This document shows positions 1 to 7,274 of a DNA stretch of 64,000 bases, in pieces. The stretch comes from Fibrella forsythiae (GTDB lineage Bacteria > Bacteroidota > Bacteroidia > Cytophagales > Spirosomataceae). The position numbers and the translations under genes were made by a program. The first letter of the stretch is position 1, and each line of letters starts with the position of its first letter. The stretch spans positions 434,001 to 498,000 of the forward strand of contig NZ_JAFMYW010000001.1 in the NCBI RefSeq assembly GCF_017353175.1, read 5' to 3'. Below the pieces are notes generated by a model. That model did not search any database and had not been told where the DNA came from. It saw only the letters and a list, made by a program, of their open reading frames with translations.

Positions 1-1758
1 CGGTCTACCCTACTCATCCTGTCGATAATTCTGCTGGTAGCCTTCGGACTTCGCGTCTATCAGCTTGACGCTCATGGGATTTTCCTCGACGAGAAGTTTA
101 CGCTCGTGTGTACTCAGGGCGTTGTTCAGGAAGGAGCGAATCAGCGCGATGTTTTTTTTACGCCTGGTAAAACCTATTTCACACCCGCTGAATTCTGGAA
201 GCCAAAAACACTGGCCGACTACAACGAAGCCATTATTCGCAGCGATATCAGCAACAGCCCGGCCTACACAGGTCTGTTAGCGCTCTGGATTGATCTCTTC
301 GGCATCCACGATTACTCGACCCGGTTCCTGTCTGTGCTCTTCAGTATGGGCGTGGTACTACTAACGTACCTGCTTGCTGTGCGCTATACCGGCTCTGAAC
401 GGGTTGGTCTGTTTAGTGCCGCGCTCGCCGCCACTGAACCGTTCTTTGTGGCTTATGCACACGTGGCCCGCAGCTACAGCATGACCATCTTCGTGTCGTT
501 GCTCTCAACGTACCTGTTCTTACGCATATTGGACCGGCGGAGCACTGGCAACGCTCATTGGAGCCTATATGTAGGCTATGGTCTAACGTATGCACTGACC
601 ATTTTGGGACATAGTTTGGGAGCAATGGTGTTTGTTGCCCATGGTCTTTACCTTCTTTTTTATGTCCGCGAGTTTAAAACGTACCTGGCATTAGGATCAA
701 CCTGGCTACTTGCTACACTCGTGTTGCTGGTACCCTGGTTTACGATTGGAGGAGGGAAATACATTTTCATGACGATGGCCTATCAGGCCCAGTTTTACCG
801 AAATCTGGCGTACACCAACCCCACAAACAACGGTTTTGGCTATATGTTGCCCGGCACGATACCAAACGTGCTCAAAATGGCTATGCCAGTTATTGCTGAT
901 CTTTTCTGGCTCACCAACGGCCTGACAATTGACGCGCTCGGCAGACGGAATACGCTGCTTGGTCTTTTCATCGGAATGATAGCACTGGCGATCGTATGGC
1001 GCTATCGGCGGGCCGTTACAGTACCCGGATGGGTGCCGGTAGCCGTTCCTGTGCTTTTAGCGGGTGTACTACTGATGGCCACGATCAAATCAGGCCAACA
1101 GGTGGTCTTGGCGGCGCTGCCACTGTTCGGTTACCTGCTGTACCAGACCGTACGATCTTACAGGATTACAGATCAGCGTCGCTTCATCGTCTTGCTGATC
1201 ATGTTGCTCATTACCCCAACATTGTTCCTGTTAATAATGGCGCTGAAAAACGATCATACCTATGGTATTACGCAGCGTTATACCAGTTTTTCATTCCCCT
1301 ACGCCATCATTCTGCTTGGCATGATGCTCGATCAACTCCTGCGTATGCCCCGCTTCTTACAACTGACCCTGGGTGCCATCGTCCTTGTGCAGGGCTATTA
1401 CATCCTGGCGCTGGACAAACGGATACTTGACGACGTTGCCCCTAAATACACCCAATTTTTCAAGCCACGAATTAAGAATCCATACATAACGGCAGCTACC
1501 TCGATCCGGGAGCAGTATAGCCCCGGCGATACCGTTCTGTACCCGGCTATCCGTCTTCACCCAGCCGATGAAATTGAGAAGACATACTGGCCGTTCTCAA
1601 TTAAAGACGCCCAGCTGACTAACTTGTATCTGCCCAAAGATGCCAGTTATTATCAACGTATGGACACCACGCAGTCAGACCGGATTTGGCTGGTGAAGGG
1701 TAAAACCGGGAAACGGGTGCTTATCTTTGACTTTAAAGGCCAGACCTATCGCTACTAA
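1..1758 (+). CDS. GT39-like (GT-C fold) membrane glycosyltransferase, 5' end cut off by window
   Basis: The reading frame is open from base 1, so the gene starts left of the window and about 585 residues are visible. It is a multi-pass membrane protein of the dolichyl-phosphate-mannose transferase-like (PMT/ArnT, GT39/GT83) type, which moves a sugar from a polyprenyl-phosphate donor on the periplasmic face. After a first membrane segment comes a loop with the acidic sequence HGIFLDEKFT, matching the DE motif in the first external loop of GT-C enzymes. At least eight more hydrophobic segments follow, then a soluble C-terminal part from about residue 470. The next gene starts 10 bases after the stop. 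The family is fairly sure; acceptor and sugar are unknown. Confidence 0.75.
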   Translation, partial: RSTLLILSIILLVAFGLRVYQLDAHGIFLDEKFTLVCTQGVVQEGANQRDVFFTPGKTYFTPAEFWKPKTLADYNEAIIRSDISNSPAYTGLLALWIDLFGIHDYSTRFLSVLFSMGVVLLTYLLAVRYTGSERVGLFSAALAATEPFFVAYAHVARSYSMTIFVSLLSTYLFLRILDRRSTGNAHWSLYVGYGLTYALTILGHSLGAMVFVAHGLYLLFYVREFKTYLALGSTWLLATLVLLVPWFTIGGGKYIFMTMAYQAQFYRNLAYTNPTNNGFGYMLPGTIPNVLKMAMPVIADLFWLTNGLTIDALGRRNTLLGLFIGMIALAIVWRYRRAVTVPGWVPVAVPVLLAGVLLMATIKSGQQVVLAALPLFGYLLYQTVRSYRITDQRRFIVLLIMLLITPTLFLLIMALKNDHTYGITQRYTSFSFPYAIILLGMMLDQLLRMPRFLQLTLGAIVLVQGYYILALDKRILDDVAPKYTQFFKPRIKNPYITAATSIREQYSPGDTVLYPAIRLHPADEIEKTYWPFSIKDAQLTNLYLPKDASYYQRMDTTQSDRIWLVKGKTGKRVLIFDFKGQTYRY

Positions 1759-1768
1759 AGGCCGAACC

Positions 1769-3529
1769 ATGTCGTTTACCCAGTTCCGTCAGCCAACGCG
1801 GCCCACTATCCCAGGCTCCGCAGCAGCGACCAGCAGGTCAGCCTGGTTGGGTTGGCTGTATGCCTTGATTTTCACCGCCATACCCATAGTGGCTGTCAGC
1901 TGGGCATGGGCTGGTCTTGCCGTGAACGTACCTAAATGGGATGACCATGCGCTGAAGGCATTTTTAATTGCTCTGGAGCAGGAAACCTCGCCGATAGGAT
2001 GGTTCAGGCAGGTTGTAAAGCAGCATAATGAACATCGCATTGCCTATGACCGTCTGCTGACCTGGGCCGATTATAGCCTGTTTGGTAAACTCAGTTTTAA
2101 GCGCCTGATGATCTACGGCGACCTCAGTTTGCTGGCTCTGGTAGCCCTCTTTGGCTTTTTTCTGAAGCAATATGTAAGGAGCTGGTATCTCTTTCTCCCG
2201 CCTGTCGCCTTGTTCATTATCACCCTGGCACAGTGGGAAAATCTGTACTGGGCGCTGTCGTCGATCCAGAATTTTTCGATCGTCGTTTGGTCATTAGCCT
2301 GCCTGTTCCTGCTGTCTTACCAGTCTCGAATTGGCTGGGCCATTGCGCTGGCGATGGTGGCGACCCTGGTGAGTGGCAATGGCTTTTTAGTCTGGCCCAT
2401 TGGCTTTGTCATGCTGCTGGCTCAGCACCGAACACGACAATTACTGCCATGGAGTCTAGCAGCAGTGCTACTGATCGCAGTCTACTTCGGCGATTATGTC
2501 CAACCCACAACCCATCCACCAACCAGAGGCAGTTTGTTCGATCTGGCCGGCGGTTGTCTGGCCTTTCTTGGTGCCGCAGTTGACGCGCTGCCAACCGCTA
2601 CACCATACCTGTACAGTATCATATTGGGAGGGGTACTCCTACTTTTCTGGTGCCTGATTTTCCTACAGGCAGTGGCCAGATCAGGCAGAAAAATCGCTTG
2701 GACAACTCTCCAGACATTTGGCCTTGGAGCTGTAGCCTTCCTGCTGGGAACGGCCGTAGTTGTAGTCTGGAGCCGATACGGCTATGGGCAGGACATGCTA
2801 CTGACAAGTCGGTACAGAATTTACTCCTTAACACTGTTAGCTTTAACCTATACATACTGCATATCAGCCTATTACGCAAGCGGTCGTACCAACGCAACCG
2901 TAGCTGTGAGTATGGCATTTTCGGGCTTGCTTATCAGTGGTATCTTCTGGTGGAGTGCCTTTCGATTCAATACCCATGAGAGCATCAGCTTACGAAAGAT
3001 GTTATTGGCGATGCAATACAACTGGACTTACACCACCAACCGGCCCGTGTCTACGCTCGACCCCGTCACCCGCCAACTAATTGATAATGCGCCTGCTTTT
3101 TACGACGCCACGTTACCTGCTTTTTATACCGAAAGTAAGCATCCCCAATTCCCGGTTGATTCGCTGGTCAAGCGGAACGACACCTACGTAATTCGACTGA
3201 AAAGCCCGTCTGCGAACCTGATACCTTCACTCAAAGAACCAGACGCAGGAATAAGCGTGGTGCTGCGATCAGCTAAACGTACCTACCTGTATCCTGTCAT
3301 GCCATCGCCACAACGGCACTGGCGCGTTCTGCTTAATTTACTCCCTCTCTACCCAGCCGGTCAGCCCATCGAGGTAGCTATTCCGAGTAACGAACTCGAT
3401 GTTGGCACCTACGACGTACTCATTGCGCTCTATTCTACCGATCAACCCAACGGACTAGTCAGGCCAACTAACCAACTGGTGACGGTTGCTCCGCATCGGC
3501 TTTCTACCGGACCTGCCAAAAACTGGTAG
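1769..3529 (+). CDS. Multi-pass membrane protein, GT-C-like, function unknown
   Basis: Start taken at the ATG at 1769, ten bases after the previous stop; an upstream in-frame TTG (1727) would overlap the neighbour. The 586-residue product has a first membrane segment near residues 28-50, then a loop with KWDDHALK, then a His/Asn-rich stretch QHNEHR, about ten further membrane helices and a periplasmic C-terminal domain of roughly 150 residues. An acidic pair directly after the first helix is what GT-C glycosyltransferases use in catalysis, and the size and layout resemble the previous gene. I do not recognise a named family. Position in a run of glycan genes suggests a polysaccharide-modifying transferase, which is inference. 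Confidence 0.6.
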   Translation: MSFTQFRQPTRPTIPGSAAATSRSAWLGWLYALIFTAIPIVAVSWAWAGLAVNVPKWDDHALKAFLIALEQETSPIGWFRQVVKQHNEHRIAYDRLLTWADYSLFGKLSFKRLMIYGDLSLLALVALFGFFLKQYVRSWYLFLPPVALFIITLAQWENLYWALSSIQNFSIVVWSLACLFLLSYQSRIGWAIALAMVATLVSGNGFLVWPIGFVMLLAQHRTRQLLPWSLAAVLLIAVYFGDYVQPTTHPPTRGSLFDLAGGCLAFLGAAVDALPTATPYLYSIILGGVLLLFWCLIFLQAVARSGRKIAWTTLQTFGLGAVAFLLGTAVVVVWSRYGYGQDMLLTSRYRIYSLTLLALTYTYCISAYYASGRTNATVAVSMAFSGLLISGIFWWSAFRFNTHESISLRKMLLAMQYNWTYTTNRPVSTLDPVTRQLIDNAPAFYDATLPAFYTESKHPQFPVDSLVKRNDTYVIRLKSPSANLIPSLKEPDAGISVVLRSAKRTYLYPVMPSPQRHWRVLLNLLPLYPAGQPIEVAIPSNELDVGTYDVLIALYSTDQPNGLVRPTNQLVTVAPHRLSTGPAKNW

Positions 3530-3542
3530 TCCGGAATATGCT

Positions 3543-4709
3543 ATGACACCATCAACTAAATCAGCTACCCGCCCTTCACTCAACCATCTTGTTCAGCTAG
3601 ATGGCGTGCGATTCATTGCGGTAGCCCTTGTTTTAATAGACCACTGGACAGCGGAGCGTTTGCCGCCGATCCTGTTTCTGCCGCTTGGGTCGCTCGGGGT
3701 CACCATCTTCTTTGTTTTGAGTGGCTTTCTTATTTCGCGCATACTCTTGGCTGGTAAAGACAAGCTACCACTACCCAAAGTCGATCACCTAGGCGGTTAT
3801 CTGAAAACGTTTTATATACGCCGAACACTCCGCATTTTTCCCATTTACTACCTCACACTGTTTGTTCTGTATGTATTGAATGAACCCCCTGTACGCAAAA
3901 CAATCGGATGGCTGTCACTCTACGCAAGTAACATCTACATTGCCCGCTACGCCACCTGGATGGGCACAGTTGACCACCTGTGGTCATTGGCGGTTGAAGA
4001 ACAGGTATATCTGTTCATGCCTATGCTGTTGTTTTTGTTGCCGCGACGCTGGGTGATGCCTACCGCCATACTCATGCTGGCCGGCAGTGTGCTGCTCAGA
4101 TACGGACTGATGATCCATGGTGACACCTGGTTCATTGGGTACGTATCGATGCCCACTTGTCTCGACGCATTTGGCCTGGGATTGTTTATGGCCTGGCTGT
4201 GGCTATACCACCGCCAACGTTTCGAAACCTTATTCAGGCCCGCTACCGGACTAGTGGTAAGCATTATTCTATTCGGACTCGTTGTCTGGGGCGCACGAAC
4301 GAACGCGGCCCAACATCCGCTTACAGATTACCATGCGTTTAATATCTATGCGCACGTCTGGGAACGGCTCGCCGCCTCCTTCCTCGGTTTCTTTCTGATT
4401 GGTAAAGCCATTCTAGGTTTTAAAGGGCCAATGAAAGCCCTGCTGGAAAATCCGGTGAGCCAGTATTTGGGCCAGATCAGCTACGGGTTGTATTTGTATC
4501 ACAACTTCATCTACAATGTGTACCATACCCAACAGACCCACATTGCGTTACGGGCATGGAAAAAACTGGCTGGCTATTTCCCGGTTCTTGACACCTCTTA
4601 TGCCTTCCAGTTCGCGTATTTTCTACTCTTGACCATTGGTTTGGCAACCATATCCTGGTTCCTGATCGAGAAGCCAATTAATCGGCTCAAGGATCGATTT
4701 GCCTATTAG
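3543..4709 (+). CDS. Acyltransferase family 3 (OafA/YrhL type)
   Basis: A 388-residue integral membrane O-acyltransferase. The N-terminal signature is clear: QLDGVRFIAVALVLIDHW followed by GVTIFFVLSGFLISRIL, as in OafA, with about ten membrane helices after it and an SYGLYLYHNFIYN segment near the end. These enzymes pass acyl groups, usually acetyl, from the cytoplasm to surface sugars. Start chosen at ATG 3543, 13 bases after the previous stop, because the longer frame overlaps the neighbour. It likely decorates the glycan built by the flanking genes. The exact acyl donor and acceptor cannot be read from the sequence. Confidence 0.88.
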   Translation: MTPSTKSATRPSLNHLVQLDGVRFIAVALVLIDHWTAERLPPILFLPLGSLGVTIFFVLSGFLISRILLAGKDKLPLPKVDHLGGYLKTFYIRRTLRIFPIYYLTLFVLYVLNEPPVRKTIGWLSLYASNIYIARYATWMGTVDHLWSLAVEEQVYLFMPMLLFLLPRRWVMPTAILMLAGSVLLRYGLMIHGDTWFIGYVSMPTCLDAFGLGLFMAWLWLYHRQRFETLFRPATGLVVSIILFGLVVWGARTNAAQHPLTDYHAFNIYAHVWERLAASFLGFFLIGKAILGFKGPMKALLENPVSQYLGQISYGLYLYHNFIYNVYHTQQTHIALRAWKKLAGYFPVLDTSYAFQFAYFLLLTIGLATISWFLIEKPINRLKDRFAY

Positions 4710-5010
4710 TTTGCTCATACACGTAGAGTAGCTTTACAATGCATCCGTGCCGGTTGCAGCTTGTCTGATCGGAGACAGTTGAAACAGCCAACTCTGCCTT
4801 CCCGGCCATATCAACGAGCGTCAGCGTAGTAGTAAATTGGTAAGCAGCCAGTGACAGCCTTTCCAGATTAGAGCCACTACCTAATGAAGCCCGTTTTCAG
4901 GGCACATGAGCCAAACAAATACCTATATTTGCATAGTTAACTGTAGGAGAACTCCGCTGTTTATAGCGTGTTTCCACCATACAGCCCCCATTGACCTACT
5001 TCTTGACTTC
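4710..5010. other. Intergenic region before the GT2 gene
   Basis: About 300 bases without a convincing gene. The open frame from 4906 that runs into the GT2 gene has a composition unlike a protein (Cys/His-rich leader) and is taken as 5' untranslated. The only signal I can support is a TATATTTG -7 box at 4924-4931, listed separately. No clear terminator follows the acyltransferase gene. Confidence 0.5.
4924..4931 (+). promoter_or_regulatory. Candidate Bacteroidota -7 promoter box (TATATTTG)
   Basis: TATATTTG matches the Bacteroidota housekeeping -7 consensus TAnnTTTG exactly, and the same octamer lies before lysA and the ECF sigma gene. No good TTG -33 box is visible at the usual spacing, so this is a half match. 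It would start a transcript near 4938 with a leader of about 70 bases to the GT2 start at 5011. Confidence 0.4.
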
Positions 5011-5772
5011 ATGAGCGTATTGTTATCGATTGTCATGCCGGCCTACAACGAAGAAGCCTGTATTGAAGACGTTGTAAACCTTTGGACAAATCTGTTAGAT
5101 CAACAGTTTCCAACGGAAACCACCCGGCTGATAGTCGTTAACGATGGGTCAAAAGATAAGACCGGTGCTATTCTCGATAAAATTAAGCCGAACCATCCAA
5201 AGCTGATCGTTGTGCATCAGCCAAATGGCGGCCACGGAAATGCAGTAGTTAATGCATACCGTCAGGCTGTCGCCGTTGACTCCGACTATGTGTTTCAGAC
5301 AGACAGCGACGACCAGTTCGTTACCGACGATTTTATGAAGTTATGGAACAAGCGGCATGAGTCTCCCTTTATTCTCGGCTGTCGCGAAGTTCGGTACGAT
5401 GCCCTTGCCCGATTGATCATAACCCGAATTCTGCGTATCAGTATCTTCCTGATTTACGGTACGTATATAAAGGATAGTAACATTCCTTTTCGGCTTATCA
5501 GAGGCAGTTTTCTGAAACGCTTACTGGCTCAGTTGCCAACACCAACTCCATTTGCGCCCAATATTTTCCTGGCAGTCATGGCCCGAAAAGCTGGTAACGA
5601 CTTGTTCAATATTCCGATAACACATAAAGAGCGGTTAACTGGTACAGTCTCCATTCTAAAATGGAAGCTATTAAAGGTCTGTATTCAGAGCTTTAAAGAG
5701 CTGGCCCAGTTCCGACTTGAATTAAGTAGCAAAGTGGCCGCCCTGCGTAAGCCGGAGCCAGTACTGCACTAA
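5011..5772 (+). CDS. Glycosyltransferase family 2 (dolichol-phosphate-mannose-synthase-like)
   Basis: A 253-residue GT-A fold transferase using a nucleotide sugar. Seen: VMPAYNEE at residues 8-15, VVNDGSKDKT around 43-51, and the metal-binding DSDDQF at 98-103. The C-terminal third has a hydrophobic stretch (about 135-155) and a basic tail, so it is probably membrane-associated. Start at ATG 5011, because that is where the conserved domain begins; the upstream extension is not protein-like. It lies 52 bases before a UDP-galactopyranose mutase, so a role in adding galactofuranose or in priming a polyprenyl-phosphate sugar is plausible but inferred. Confidence 0.85.
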   Translation: MSVLLSIVMPAYNEEACIEDVVNLWTNLLDQQFPTETTRLIVVNDGSKDKTGAILDKIKPNHPKLIVVHQPNGGHGNAVVNAYRQAVAVDSDYVFQTDSDDQFVTDDFMKLWNKRHESPFILGCREVRYDALARLIITRILRISIFLIYGTYIKDSNIPFRLIRGSFLKRLLAQLPTPTPFAPNIFLAVMARKAGNDLFNIPITHKERLTGTVSILKWKLLKVCIQSFKELAQFRLELSSKVAALRKPEPVLH

Positions 5773-5824
5773 GTTTTCACAACGACTTTTCCGTTGTCGA
5801 TTCGTTTTCATTTAATTCTCAAAA

Positions 5825-7216
5825 ATGCATACTAAATACGTTATAATCGGTTCTGGACCAACTGGTTTAGGTGCCGCTTACAGACTCAACGAACTGGGCG
5901 TTACAGATTTTGTCGTCCTTGAAAAAGAAAATCGGATCGGTGGCTTATCAAAAAGTTTCGTCGACGAAAAAGGTTTTACATGGGACGTGGGTGGCCACGT
6001 TCAGTTTTCGCACTACAAATACTTCGATGATCTGATGCTTAAAGCATTGGGCGAGGATGGTTGGCTGAAACACCAGCGCGAATCATGGGTTTGGATTGAA
6101 AACCGCTTTGTGCCGTATCCGTTTCAGAATAACATCAAGTATCTGACAACGGATACCATGTGGAAGTGCCTTGAAGGTATTATCCATGTGTACAAAAATC
6201 CGACGAACACCAAACCGAAAAACTTCCGCGAATGGATTCTTCAAACGTTTGGCCCTGGTTTGGCCGAGACGTTTATGTTTCCGTACAACTTCAAGGTGTG
6301 GGCGTATCCAACCGAAGAAATGAATGCGGTGTGGGTGGGCGAACGCGTTGCTGTAACAGACCTGGGTCGGGTTACTAAAAACATTTTGTTTGATCAGGAC
6401 GACTTCTCGTGGGGACCAAACAGTACATTCCAGTTCCCAAAACATGGCGGAACAGGTGGCATCTGGGAATCAGTTGGTAATCTGGTTGGGCGTGAAAAGA
6501 TTAAATTGAACGCCACGGTCGAGAAGGTAGTTGGCCCCGAGAAGAAGATTGTGCTCGCCAGTGGTGAAACGATCACCTACGATCACCTGCTAAGCACAGT
6601 ACCTCTCGACATCTTCACCCGTAAAGTAGAAGGTCTTGACCCTCAAATTGTTGACACAGCACAAGGGCTGAAGCACTCATCAACAAATGTGGTAGGTATC
6701 GGTCTGAAAGGCAAGCCGAAGAAGAGTTTGGAAACAATGTGCTGGATGTATTTTCCTGAGTCAAATAGCCCTTATTACCGGGTGACGGTATTCTCGAACT
6801 ACAGTCCAAACAATGTGCCGGATGCTGAGCAGTATTGGTCATTGATGACCGAAACGAGTGAATCGTCGGCCAAACCGGTAAATCGGGAAACGCTGATTAA
6901 CGATACGATCAAGGCCTTGATCGAAGATCAGTTGATCGAGTCGGCTGATGATGTTGTATCTACGTTCCACCAGGCATTCGACTACGGATATCCAACCCCA
7001 TCTGTTGAACGTGATGGTATCCTGAAAGCCGTTTTACCGGCGCTTGAACCATTTGGCATTAAGTCACGTGGCCGGTTTGGTGCCTGGAAATACGAAGTGA
7101 GCAATCAGGATCACTCGCTGATGCAGGGTGTTGAATGGGCTAACCGGGTAGTTAACGACGTACCTGAACTGACACTTTTCTTCCCCGAAACGGCAAATGC
7201 CATGTGGGGTAAATAA
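5825..7216 (+). CDS. glf: UDP-galactopyranose mutase, eukaryotic-type sequence
   Basis: A 463-residue flavoenzyme expected to convert UDP-galactopyranose to UDP-galactofuranose. The FAD dinucleotide-binding motif IGSGPTGLGAAYR starts at residue 8. It carries the signature blocks I recall from fungal and protozoan UGM: GGHVQFSHYKYFDD, PYPFQNN, NTKPKNFREW, PYNFKVWA, GERVAVTDL, GTGGIW, YRVTVFSNYSP and SRGRFGAWKYEVSNQDHS. These include the uridine-binding YPFQN, the flexible-loop His and the two phosphate-binding Arg regions of the Aspergillus enzyme. Ordinary bacterial Glf is shorter (about 370-390 residues) and lacks most of these blocks. A generic annotation would be protoporphyrinogen-oxidase-like or amine oxidase. 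A strong terminator follows. Assignment is from memory of the family, without an alignment run. Confidence 0.85.
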   Translation: MHTKYVIIGSGPTGLGAAYRLNELGVTDFVVLEKENRIGGLSKSFVDEKGFTWDVGGHVQFSHYKYFDDLMLKALGEDGWLKHQRESWVWIENRFVPYPFQNNIKYLTTDTMWKCLEGIIHVYKNPTNTKPKNFREWILQTFGPGLAETFMFPYNFKVWAYPTEEMNAVWVGERVAVTDLGRVTKNILFDQDDFSWGPNSTFQFPKHGGTGGIWESVGNLVGREKIKLNATVEKVVGPEKKIVLASGETITYDHLLSTVPLDIFTRKVEGLDPQIVDTAQGLKHSSTNVVGIGLKGKPKKSLETMCWMYFPESNSPYYRVTVFSNYSPNNVPDAEQYWSLMTETSESSAKPVNRETLINDTIKALIEDQLIESADDVVSTFHQAFDYGYPTPSVERDGILKAVLPALEPFGIKSRGRFGAWKYEVSNQDHSLMQGVEWANRVVNDVPELTLFFPETANAMWGK

Positions 7217-7228
7217 GCTAGAAATACC

Positions 7229-7259
7229 GGTAGCTGGCCATTGCCAGCTACCTTTTTTT
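7229..7259 (+). terminator. Intrinsic terminator after the UGM gene
   Basis: Perfect ten-base stem GGTAGCTGGC / GCCAGCTACC with a four-base loop (CATT), followed at once by seven T residues. It ends transcription after the mutase gene, 15 bases before the next start. Confidence 0.9.
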
Positions 7260-7274
7260 GACTAACCCTGCGCG

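Noticed and set aside
2233-2979. Several short open frames within the 1769-3529 gene
   Set aside because: All lie inside a long, membrane-protein-like frame and lack independent support.
4906-5010. N-terminal extension of the GT2 gene by 35 residues
   Set aside because: The added residues are Cys/His-rich and unlike GT2 N-termini; the conserved domain begins directly at ATG 5011, and a promoter box lies within the leader.
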